DNA of 16,076 nt from Clostridiales bacterium (GTDB lineage: Bacteria > Bacillota > Clostridia > Oscillospirales > CAG-272), in NCBI GenBank assembly GCA_003523225.1, contig DPGK01000025.1:27011-43086 (forward strand), written 5' to 3'. A model generated the notes under the pieces. The model saw nothing but the letters and a program-made list of their open reading frames with translations. It did not search any database and was not told the origin of the DNA. A program made the position numbers and the translations under genes. Positions 1-8,520 of the stretch are shown one piece after another (the stretch's first letter is position 1; each line of letters starts with the position of its first letter).

Positions 1-509
1 TTACAGGCAATCACGAAGCATGGGTCGGCTTACAATGTGAAGAATTAAAGACATCATTAGAAAATACAGGAGTTACCGTTCTTCAAGATGAAGCCATCGA
101 ATTGAACTATGGTGATGAGTGTATTCAGCTAATAGGCTTAAATGACCCAGATTTTTCAGAACGAGATAGTTTTTTATCGGAAAGTATTTTGGAAACCAAA
201 CTTTCGCAGGTAAATATTAGCAATGAATTTACTATACTTTTGTCGCATAGACCCGAGCATTTTCATGTCTATCAAAATAAAAATATTGACTTAGTATTGT
301 CGGGACACGCCCACGGCGGACAATTTCGATTGCCATTTTTGGGAGGAGTTATCGCTCCTGACCAAGGACTTTTCCCGAAATATGATGCAGGCACCTATAC
401 AGAGAATGGAACAACTATGATTGTGAGCAGAGGTATTGGAAACAGTATTATTCCGGTGCGAATCAACAATCGACCGGAAATAGTAATCATAGAATTGAAC
501 TGCGGATGA
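1..509 (+). CDS. Metallophosphoesterase, YkuE-like, 3' part (start lies before the window)
   Basis: This is the C-terminal ~168 residues of a calcineurin-like metallophosphoesterase. The reading frame is open from base 3, so the gene begins outside the window; a TTG at 102 is internal. Visible family motifs are GNHE at the very start (metal-bridging Asn and catalytic His), LSHRPEHF in the middle (a metal-binding His) and SGHAHGGQ (two further metal-binding His), followed by the usual GLFPKYDAGTY and SRGIGNS segments. These match the YkuE/YaeI branch, whose members are about 250-300 residues long and often membrane-anchored at an N-terminus not seen here. Some members act on phosphodiesters such as UDP-diacylglucosamine or teichoic-acid-related substrates; the substrate here cannot be told. 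Base composition is much more AT-rich than in the genes from 1007 onward (21 G/C in 60 at 121-180). Confidence 0.93.
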   Translation, partial: TGNHEAWVGLQCEELKTSLENTGVTVLQDEAIELNYGDECIQLIGLNDPDFSERDSFLSESILETKLSQVNISNEFTILLSHRPEHFHVYQNKNIDLVLSGHAHGGQFRLPFLGGVIAPDQGLFPKYDAGTYTENGTTMIVSRGIGNSIIPVRINNRPEIVIIELNCG

Positions 510-622
510 ATAAGTCTATATCTTGATTTTAAATATTAGTATCAGTAACACAAAAGGAAATTGTGAGAATATATAAATTCCAGCTTGTAAAAAACCAAAA
601 TCGTAATATATGTAGGCAATGA

Positions 623-778
623 ATGACGATAAATGAGGATTGCCCATGTAAAAAGAAAAAGTGTGAACGCCATGGGAAATGTGACGAATGCAGGAAATAT
701 CACGCTGAGTCCAAACGACAGAGACCCGTTTATTGTGAAAAAGAGATAAGTGGTTTAATCAAGCTATTTGGCAGATAA
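623..778 (+). CDS. Small Cys-rich putative zinc-binding protein, 51 aa
   Basis: An ATG at 623 opens a 51-codon frame ending with TAA at 776. A TGA at 620-622 is in frame directly upstream, so no longer start is possible. The protein is basic and carries six cysteines (residues 7, 9, 14, 20, 23, 38) and two histidines (17, 27) in the order CPC-x4-C-xxHG-x-C-xx-C-xxxH and, near the end, PVYC. I recall many uncharacterised small clostridial proteins with this CPCxxxxCxRHGxCxxCxxYH...YC layout, and the Cys/His spacing suggests a small zinc-binding fold; function is unknown. A weak AGG at 614-616 lies about 6 bases before the start. A strong hairpin at 801-834 begins 22 bases after the stop, as expected for a real transcription unit. 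The gene is short enough to be missed by length-filtered gene callers. Confidence 0.72.
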   Translation: MTINEDCPCKKKKCERHGKCDECRKYHAESKRQRPVYCEKEISGLIKLFGR

Positions 779-800
779 ACCCAGATTTTATAATGTATAA

Positions 801-834
801 GATCCTCCGTATGGGTGCAACCGTACGGGGGATC
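801..834 (+). terminator. Hairpin terminator after the Cys-rich gene
   Basis: Arms 801-814 and 821-834 pair over 14 bases, with two G-U wobbles and a 6-base loop (GTGCAA). The downstream stretch TATTTGTTTA is only moderately T-rich, so termination may be partial. The hairpin sits right behind the small gene that ends at 778. Confidence 0.65.
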
Positions 835-848
835 TATTTGTTTACGTA

Positions 849-887
849 CCACGCACTGTTTCCGTGCGGGGGTGCTTTTACTTTTTT
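849..887 (+). terminator. Second terminator-like hairpin with T-tract
   Basis: Arms 849-856 and 864-871 pair (CGCAC/GTGCG core plus CC/GG, one A-G mismatch). After GTGC comes TTTTACTTTTTT (876-887). Its 3' arm resembles that of the preceding hairpin (CCGTGCGGGGG against CCGTACGGGGG), so the pair may be a local duplication or tandem terminators insulating the spoIIA operon. Confidence 0.45.
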
Positions 888-938
888 CAATATAATCAGT
901 GGCGGCGACGCAAAGCGACACTTTTTTTGTACTATGGG

Positions 939-947
939 TGATACAAT
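939..947 (+). promoter_or_regulatory. Possible extended -10 element ahead of spoIIAA
   Basis: TG-A-TACAAT matches an extended -10 box for the housekeeping sigma factor and lies 60 bases before the spoIIAA start. No good -35 box sits at 16-18 bases upstream. In Bacillus this operon is read by sigma H; I do not see a convincing sigma-H site in 780-1006. The rest of 888-1006 holds only AT-rich leader and the ribosome binding site AAAGGAGAGG ending at about 1000. Confidence 0.25.
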
Positions 948-1006
948 CATATTTGCTGAAAAAAACAGATAATCACCTGAAAAAGAAGTAAAAAGGAGAG
1001 GCAAAA

Positions 1007-1366
1007 ATGATTCGGAATAACTGCGGCTTTGATTTTTCTGCGGAGCGGGAGAATTTGACCGTATCGGTGGGAGGTGAGATCGATCACCACGGAGCTGTAC
1101 CGCTGCGCGACGGTATAGACGCTCTGATCTGGGAGAACAGACCAAAGCATCTCTATCTTGATATGTCGGGAGTTGAGTTTATGGACAGCTCCGGTCTTGG
1201 GCTTATAATGGGCAGGTACGAGCTTATGCGGGAGCTGGGCGGAGACGTGACCGTGCGTGATCCCGCACCATGTGTTGACAGAATGCTGAGGCTGACGGGA
1301 TTCGACCGCCGTGTGAAGATCGAGTTATCAACCGCCGGCATTCGTACCACACACGGTAAACGGTGA
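1007..1366 (+). CDS. spoIIAA: Anti-sigma F factor antagonist SpoIIAA
   Basis: A 119-residue single-domain STAS protein, close to the usual family length (~116). In sporulating Firmicutes, dephosphorylated SpoIIAA binds SpoIIAB and frees sigma F in the forespore; SpoIIAB inactivates it by phosphorylating one serine. The hallmark DxSGVxFMDSSGLGLIMGRY segment covers residues 52-71, and by alignment with B. subtilis Ser58 the phospho-acceptor is Ser62, the second Ser of DSSG. An N-terminal beta-hairpin with GEIDHHGA (residues 23-30) matches the nucleotide-sensing edge of the STAS fold. A strong AAAGGAGAGG site lies 6 bases before the ATG. It heads a three-gene operon; spoIIAB follows after 41 bases. 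A 13-base inverted repeat (1363-1375) overlaps the stop codon. No dacF gene precedes it, unlike in Bacillus. Confidence 0.96.
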   Translation: MIRNNCGFDFSAERENLTVSVGGEIDHHGAVPLRDGIDALIWENRPKHLYLDMSGVEFMDSSGLGLIMGRYELMRELGGDVTVRDPAPCVDRMLRLTGFDRRVKIELSTAGIRTTHGKR

Positions 1367-1407
1367 ATAATTCACAATAATTATTTCTGAAAGGAAGCAG
1401 ATATAAA

Positions 1408-1923
1408 ATGAAAAAGAAAGCATCCACGGATAACACTTGCAGCGGAACAAAAAAGGCGGGCAGACCACCCGCCGCCGGAGTTATCAATGAAATGAAGCTG
1501 ACCCTTCCGTCACATTCCGTAAACGAGGGAATGGCGCGCGCGGCAGTCGGGGCGTTTGTCGCTCAGCTTGACCCTACCGCGCTTGAAATATCCGACATAA
1601 AATGCGCGCTTTCCGAGGCGGTGACAAACTGCACCGTGCACGCTTACCCCGACCGTATCGGGAAAATAGATATACGCGTCCGTCTGCACGAAGATCGTTC
1701 GGTAAAGATAGAGGTGCGCGACACCGGAGTGGGTATACCGGACATTGACGCGGCGCGCGAGCCGCTTTTCACAACCGACAAGGGGGGGGAACGCAGCGGA
1801 ATGGGCTTTACTGTCATGGAGAGCTTTTGCGACAAAGTGAGCGTCAAATCACGACCCGGAGCGGGAACTACGGTTACATTGCAGAAGCGGCTGTCGCCGA
1901 AGCGTAAATTCACCCGAAGATAA
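1408..1923 (+). CDS. spoIIAB: Anti-sigma F factor / serine kinase SpoIIAB
   Basis: GHKL-family kinase that binds sigma F in the predivisional cell and mother cell and phosphorylates SpoIIAA. Residues ~27-163 align throughout with Bacillus SpoIIAB. The N-box EAVTN has the catalytic Glu70 and Mg-binding Asn74; the G1 box DTGVGIPD is at 105-112; the ATP lid and G2 box GERSGMGF is at 127-134; Arg44 matches Bacillus Arg20, which contacts SpoIIAA and sigma F. The 171 residues exceed the usual ~146 because of a ~25-residue Lys/Ser/Thr-rich N-terminal extension. The ATG at 1408 is chosen because AAAGGAAG lies 10 bases ahead; an internal ATG at 1492 would give a normal-length protein but has a poorer site (GGAG 11 bases away). 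Eight consecutive G at 1782-1789 precede the G2 box. sigF follows after 46 bases. Confidence 0.95.
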   Translation: MKKKASTDNTCSGTKKAGRPPAAGVINEMKLTLPSHSVNEGMARAAVGAFVAQLDPTALEISDIKCALSEAVTNCTVHAYPDRIGKIDIRVRLHEDRSVKIEVRDTGVGIPDIDAAREPLFTTDKGGERSGMGFTVMESFCDKVSVKSRPGAGTTVTLQKRLSPKRKFTRR

Positions 1924-1969
1924 CTACATAGAATGTGTCCGGAGCACCGGCACTGTTTTGGGGTGAAGA

Positions 1970-2722
1970 ATGACATATACAGTTGAATCCGCCGATACGA
2001 GAGGTCTGATCGCTGCGGCTCAGCGAGGAGACAGCGCGACAGCCGACGAAGCGTCAGGACGTCTGATCTCGGACAATATGGGTCTTGTAAAGAGCATTGC
2101 GCGTCGTTTTATCGGGCGCGGTTGTGAGTTTGACGATCTGGTTCAGATAGGTACGATCGGTATGCTAAAAGCCATACGCTCCTTTGATCTTGAACGCGGG
2201 ACTGCATTTTCAACCTATGCCGTCCCTCTGATCATCGGCGAGATAAGGCGGCATCTGCGCGACAGCGGTCTTATCAAGGTGGGCAGAGCGACAAAAAAGC
2301 TCGGCGCTGAGCTGCTTGGCGCACGGACAAGGATCATCAGCTCGGAGGGAAGAGAGCCTACGATATCAGAGCTTGCGGCACATGTCGGTGTAAGTCCCGA
2401 GGAGGCTGCGGCGGCTATCGGTGCGATACAAGCCCCTGCGTCGCTCTCCGATGCCATTGGGGACGAGGACTCCGGCCTTGAGCTTTGCGACCGCGTAAGC
2501 GACGGGGGCGGAATGGCGGAGCTTGAGGGTGCGCGCGACAGGATAGCTATCGGGCAGGCAATAGGGCGTATGCCGCCACTCTGGAGGCAGATAGTTACGC
2601 TGAGGTATTTCAAAAATCTGACTCAGCAGCGCACCGCCGAGGCGCTTGGACTTACACAGGTAAAGATCTCACGTGAGGAAAAGAAAATAGTTGAATTTCT
2701 GCGGCGTGAGCTTTGCGGATAG
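1970..2722 (+). CDS. sigF: RNA polymerase sigma factor sigma F
   Basis: Sigma-70 family, SigF/SigG type, 250 residues (usual length ~255). It directs the first forespore-specific transcription and is held inactive by SpoIIAB. Region 2 is clear: DDLVQIGTIGML at 55-66 (core binding) and a 2.3/2.4 segment with FSTYAVPLIIGEIRR around 80-94 (-10 melting and recognition). Region 3 includes EPTISELAAHVGVS (129-142), and the region 4 helix-turn-helix runs from about 210 to 243 (LTQQRTAEALGLTQVKISREE). Sequence alone does not fully separate sigma F from sigma G; position directly behind spoIIAA and spoIIAB decides for sigma F. A GGGGTGAAG site lies 2 bases before the ATG region at 1959-1967. It is the last gene of the operon and a strong terminator follows 21 bases later; no spoVA genes follow. 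Confidence 0.95.
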   Translation: MTYTVESADTRGLIAAAQRGDSATADEASGRLISDNMGLVKSIARRFIGRGCEFDDLVQIGTIGMLKAIRSFDLERGTAFSTYAVPLIIGEIRRHLRDSGLIKVGRATKKLGAELLGARTRIISSEGREPTISELAAHVGVSPEEAAAAIGAIQAPASLSDAIGDEDSGLELCDRVSDGGGMAELEGARDRIAIGQAIGRMPPLWRQIVTLRYFKNLTQQRTAEALGLTQVKISREEKKIVEFLRRELCG

Positions 2723-2743
2723 GGAAGCGGCGAAAAAATGAGA

Positions 2744-2790
2744 CAAAATAATGGGACTGCGACGAAATTCGTATGCAGTCCCTTATTTTG
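2744..2790. terminator. Bidirectional terminator between sigF and the GNAT gene
   Basis: CAAAATAA-T-GGGACTGC (2744-2760) pairs with GCAGTCCC-TTATTTTG (2775-2790), 16 base pairs with one bulged T. An inner near-palindrome ACGAAATTCGT extends the hairpin. The A-rich left arm and T-rich right arm mean that it can end transcription from both strands, fitting the convergent neighbours. Confidence 0.85.
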
Positions 2791-2801
2791 TGCTTGGACG
2801 C

Positions 2802-3440
2802 TTAATCGGAGCGGTTCTTCTTTTTTTCTCTGCGGCGTTTTTTACGGTCGGAAATATCAATGAGCACGCCGATAAGTGTTCCGAGTATAAGTCCCAGGCA
2901 TATTCCCATGGCAAAATTGCGGCTGATAGCTCCTGCGGCAAGCCCTATCGCCATTCCGAAACACATAAACGCCGGTACCGTTGCGGATTCGGGGCGTTTT
3001 ATCTCCCAAAGATTTCCCTCGCTTCCCATTCCGGCGCGTTCAAAGCCGCATTTTTCAAGCACACGTTCTGAAGCACGGTTTCCCTCCTCGGTCTGCGCCT
3101 GAATAAAATAGCAGCCGGGCATTGAAAACCCCCATGAGCACATGGCGCGCACAGCTTCGGTGGCGTAGCCGTGACCTTGGAATTCGTTCAGAATTCCGTA
3201 TCCGATCTCGACCTCGCCAAGCTCGTTCGGCGGTCCTTTGAAGCAGATGTCGCCGACTGTTTTTCCGCCCGGAAGCGCGATGCTCCATGCCGTGTACCAA
3301 AGCCGTGCTCCCGGATGCTGTCGGCTGCCCAGAAGCATATCACCATAAGCCTTTATCAGCTCCTTGTCGGTCTGCGCACGCAGCATTGCCTCCAGCGCGG
3401 CGTCGTCCATCGGTTTTATGATCAGTCGTTTTGTTTTCAT
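2802..3440 (-). CDS. GNAT-family N-acetyltransferase with C-terminal membrane tail
   Basis: 212 residues from the chosen ATG at 3440. Residues ~1-150 form a RimJ/RimL-like GNAT domain (Acetyltransf_3 type) that would transfer acetyl from acetyl-CoA to an amine. The acetyl-CoA loop is FQGHGYATEAV (87-97), followed by the late NRASERVLEKCGF segment (121-133). After residue 154 come two hydrophobic stretches (156-173 and 176-194) rich in Gly in a small-xxx-small pattern, then a strongly basic tail (KKRRREKKK). This suggests a hairpin membrane anchor with the catalytic domain in the cytoplasm. An ATG 24 bases upstream (3464) is also in frame, but it lies only about 12 bases below the -10 box and has no ribosome binding site, while GAGGA lies 11 bases before 3440. 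Substrate is unknown. It is a single-gene unit with its own promoter. Confidence 0.85.
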   Translation of the reverse strand: MKTKRLIIKPMDDAALEAMLRAQTDKELIKAYGDMLLGSRQHPGARLWYTAWSIALPGGKTVGDICFKGPPNELGEVEIGYGILNEFQGHGYATEAVRAMCSWGFSMPGCYFIQAQTEEGNRASERVLEKCGFERAGMGSEGNLWEIKRPESATVPAFMCFGMAIGLAAGAISRNFAMGICLGLILGTLIGVLIDISDRKKRRREKKKNRSD

Positions 3441-3475
3441 GAATTTATTTGTCCTCATCCGCATCTTATGCTGAT

Positions 3476-3504
3476 ATTGTAACCAATCACGGTCGATTTG
3501 TCAA
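3476..3504 (-). promoter_or_regulatory. Sigma-A promoter for the GNAT gene
   Basis: Read on the minus strand: TTGACA (3504-3499), 17-base spacer, TACAAT (3481-3476). Transcription would start near 3469, which places the ATG at 3464 almost on the start point and supports translation from 3440. Confidence 0.8.
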
Positions 3505-3549
3505 GAGCGGGCGGATGTATTTTGCCGGGATATCTTTTTGATTTATAAC

Positions 3550-3577
3550 TTGACATTGAGTAAGTTTTATGTAATAA
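3550..3577 (+). promoter_or_regulatory. Sigma-A promoter for lacZ
   Basis: TTGACA at 3550-3555, 16-base spacer, TAATAA at 3572-3577. It gives a leader of roughly 85-90 bases before the beta-galactosidase start codon. It is divergent from the GNAT promoter, with about 45 bases between the two -35 boxes. Confidence 0.7.
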
Positions 3578-3595
3578 TATTGTTGAGCTTTTGTC

Positions 3596-3632
3596 GTCGC
3601 ATTGTCGGCAGTATGCAGATGCGACATGCCGA
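3596..3632 (+). repeat. Interleaved inverted repeats in the lacZ leader
   Basis: GTCGCAT (3596-3602) is complementary to ATGCGAC (3619-3625), and TCGGCA (3605-3610) is complementary to TGCCGA (3627-3632). The order A-B-A'-B' means that the two hairpins either exclude each other or form a pseudoknot in RNA; as DNA they could be operator half-sites. The element lies between the promoter and the ribosome binding site of lacZ. Confidence 0.5.
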
Positions 3633-3644
3633 AGACTCTAATAA

Positions 3645-6767
<3,123 letters not shown>

Positions 6768-6771
6768 GGAT

Positions 6772-6804
6772 ACCGGGCTGCCGCGCAACGCGCGGCAGCC
6801 CGGT
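6772..6804. terminator. Hairpin terminator between lacZ and the CNNM-type gene
   Basis: A perfect 15-bp stem, ACCGGGCTGCCGCGC (6772-6786) with its complement at 6790-6804, and a 3-base AAC loop. It starts 4 bases after the lacZ stop and lies 17 bases before the 3' end of the convergent gene. There is no good T-tract on either side, so the stem stability would have to do most of the work. Confidence 0.7.
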
Positions 6805-6821
6805 AAAGCTTTATGGTTCGA

Positions 6822-8135
6822 TTATTCCACCGGAACGGGTTCGGCGATCTTTTCGGCATATATCTCAAGCACACGTTTGTCGTCTGCCTTGGTGACTTTT
6901 ATTTTTACGCCTTCGGCGTCAAGCTCGTCGCCAGGCTCGGGGATCTTTTCAAGCTGTTCCATTACCCAGCCGCCGACGGTTGCCGAGTCGCTGCCGGTAT
7001 CAATTCCGAACAGCTCGTCAAAGCTCTCGCGTTCGGCAAGTCCGGATATAAGATATCCTTCTCCCTGACGTCTGATATCTCCTGCATCGGCGTTTTCACG
7101 TAGATCTCCGACTATCTGCTCGATAAGGTCGTTCAGCGTCACAAGCCCGCAGGTTCCGCCGTATTCATCCACAACTATTGCGATCGTGAAGTGCGACTGC
7201 TTCATCTCGCGGAACAGCGCGTCAGCCTTCATGACCTCTGCCGCAAAATGGGGTCTTTCGACTGCGTGAGCCATAACTGAGGCACGGCTGCGGTCGGAAA
7301 GACGCAGATATTTTTTGGCGTCAAGAATACCGGTTATGCTGTCTATGTTTTCGCCGCATATCGGGTAAAATGAATGAACATCGTTTTTTATCGTATCTTC
7401 CCAGATCTTGTCGCTGTCCTCGTTCCACAGCACGGCAAGCTCTGTGCGGTGAGTGGCGATTTCGCCTACGGTTATGTCATCGAACTCAAAGATGTTCTGT
7501 ATCATTTCGTTTTCGGTTTTATCTATCGAGCCGTTTTCGCTGCCAGCGTCTGCCATAAGTCGTATATCCTCCTCGGATACAGCAGAATCCTCCTCGTCGG
7601 GGTTTATGTGAAGCAGCCTCAGCACTCCGTTGGTGGAAACGGTCAGCAGCCAGACAAGCGGCTTGAAGCAGACGGCGATAAAATTTACGGGACCGGAAAG
7701 CCATAGCGATATTGACTCTGCGTTTTTCATTGCAAGGCGCTTCGGTACAAGCTCGCCGAAAATCAGCGTGATGTAGGAGAGTAAAACGGTTATCAGAATT
7801 ACCGATATGGTTTTTATTGCACTGTCAGACAGTCCTATCTTTCCGTGCAGACCGTTTACTATGTAAACGCTGAAGTTGTCTGAAGCGAACGCGCTTCCGA
7901 GAAAGCCTGATAGCGTGATCGCCACCTGTATCGTCGCAAGAAATTTTGCAGGCTGTTCGGTAAGCTTTTGCAGACGTTTGGCTTTTTTGTTGCCTTTTTC
8001 AGCAAGACTGTCAAGCTTTGCGCCCTTGATTTCAATTACTGCAATTTCGGCGCAGGCGAAGATCGCGTTAAGCAGAATAAGTACGAGCTGAAGCAGCATC
8101 TGCAGGCATATCTTCAGCCATAAGGGGATTTCCAT
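6822..8135 (-). CDS. CNNM/CBS/CorC-domain membrane protein (hemolysin family)
   Basis: 437 residues, typical for the TlyC/CorC-like 'hemolysin family', which is now linked to divalent cation (Mg2+, Co2+) efflux or homeostasis rather than toxicity. N-terminal CNNM (DUF21) transmembrane domain, residues ~1-178, with hydrophobic segments near 8-30, 64-85, 108-130 and 145-168 and the family marker GELVPKRLAMKNAE (127-140). A CBS pair covers ~205-345, including VVDEYGGTCGLVTLNDLIEQIVGD (321-344). The CorC/HlyC C-terminal domain is at ~355-428. The start codon has AAAGGA 5 bases upstream and GGAGG further out. It has its own consensus promoter about 190 bases upstream and a long leader with a terminator-like hairpin, so control within the leader is possible. 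It is convergent with lacZ. Confidence 0.92.
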   Translation of the reverse strand: MEIPLWLKICLQMLLQLVLILLNAIFACAEIAVIEIKGAKLDSLAEKGNKKAKRLQKLTEQPAKFLATIQVAITLSGFLGSAFASDNFSVYIVNGLHGKIGLSDSAIKTISVILITVLLSYITLIFGELVPKRLAMKNAESISLWLSGPVNFIAVCFKPLVWLLTVSTNGVLRLLHINPDEEDSAVSEEDIRLMADAGSENGSIDKTENEMIQNIFEFDDITVGEIATHRTELAVLWNEDSDKIWEDTIKNDVHSFYPICGENIDSITGILDAKKYLRLSDRSRASVMAHAVERPHFAAEVMKADALFREMKQSHFTIAIVVDEYGGTCGLVTLNDLIEQIVGDLRENADAGDIRRQGEGYLISGLAERESFDELFGIDTGSDSATVGGWVMEQLEKIPEPGDELDAEGVKIKVTKADDKRVLEIYAEKIAEPVPVE

Positions 8136-8173
8136 CGTGTTCCTTTATTCCTCCAAATATAAATTATGTGAAA

Positions 8174-8218
8174 GCAACAAAACCGAACCTGCCCCGGTAT
8201 GTCCAAAAGCAGTTTCGG
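8174..8218 (-). promoter_or_regulatory. Terminator-like hairpin within the CNNM-type gene leader
   Basis: On the minus strand CCGAA-a-CTGC (8218-8209) pairs with GCAG-g-TTCGG (8192-8183), and TTTTGTTGC follows immediately (8182-8174). The hairpin lies downstream of the promoter and ~40 bases upstream of the start codon, where an attenuator would sit. The stem has one A-G mismatch and a 16-base loop, so it may be weak. Confidence 0.4.
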
Positions 8219-8325
8219 CAAAATTTATTTACTTAACAGTACAGTGCAACTTCGGTCGGAAATACTGCCGTCGCCGTCGCCGTTACTCATTAAAAAATAA
8301 CATCCTTTCACATTAATGTTTTAAT

Positions 8326-8354
8326 ATTATATCACATCCGCAGACGAATGTCAA
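8326..8354 (-). promoter_or_regulatory. Consensus sigma-A promoter for the CNNM-type gene
   Basis: Minus strand: TTGACA (8354-8349), 17-base spacer, TATAAT (8331-8326), an exact match to consensus. Transcription would start near 8319. Confidence 0.88.
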
Positions 8355-8399
8355 TAGCCCAGATATATGTTTTTGATTTTTCCGGTAAAACGTCTGCGG
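8338..8399. repeat. 9-bp inverted repeat CCGCAGACG...CGTCTGCGG across the divergent promoters
   Basis: Left arm 8338-8346 lies in the -10/-35 spacer of the minus promoter; right arm 8391-8399 lies ~44 bases upstream of the -35 of the plus promoter. A partial third copy, CGTCTG, follows at 8402-8407. The arms are perfect complements separated by 44 bases, as in operator pairs, though chance cannot be excluded. Confidence 0.5.
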
Positions 8400-8442
8400 T
8401 TCGTCTGAACATTGCCGCATTTTGCCAATGATTTGCGAATAC

Positions 8443-8471
8443 TTGACACTTTGCTTGATTTATGTTATAAT
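8443..8471 (+). promoter_or_regulatory. Consensus sigma-A promoter for the 8521 lipoprotein gene
   Basis: TTGACA (8443-8448), 17-base spacer, TATAAT (8466-8471), an exact match to consensus, about 50 bases before the start codon. Confidence 0.88.
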
Positions 8472-8520
8472 TTCAGCGAAAACAAGCCATAAAACAATGT
8501 CGTAGTCAAAGGTGGTTATA

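Larger units (their letters stand above)
8136..8520. other. Divergent control region between CNNM-type and lipoprotein genes
   Basis: 385 bases without a gene I can support. It holds two back-to-back consensus sigma-A promoters (8326-8354 minus, 8443-8471 plus), an inverted repeat spanning them, and a ~185-base minus-strand leader with a hairpin. A short GCCGTC triplet run (8267-8282) lies in that leader. I looked for M-box, yybP-ykoY and NiCo riboswitch signatures by eye and recognised none. Confidence 0.7.

Noticed and set aside
671..748. Small frame starting at ATG 671 overlapping the Cys-rich gene
   Set aside because: 25 codons, no ribosome binding site, and the other frame shows the recognisable Cys/His pattern.
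834..1145. Minus-strand frames over the spoIIAA region
   Set aside because: They overlap a certain gene, are rich in Arg/Ser/Pro as antisense frames are, and show no motifs or start signals.
1363..1375. 13-base palindrome GTGAATAATTCAC as a terminator or operator between spoIIAA and spoIIAB
   Set aside because: Short, AT-rich, overlapping the stop codon, with no T-tract; it may be chance in an AT-rich gap.
1970..2722. Assigning the sigma factor to sigma G
   Set aside because: Sigma F and sigma G look alike, but the gene sits directly behind spoIIAA and spoIIAB, as sigF does.
3441..3464. Longer start of the GNAT gene at 3464
   Set aside because: It lies about 5 bases from the predicted transcription start and has no ribosome binding site; 3440 has one.
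8136..8325. Known metal riboswitch (M-box, yybP-ykoY, NiCo) in the CNNM-type gene leader
   Set aside because: No conserved core of any of these was recognisable by eye; a covariance model search would decide.
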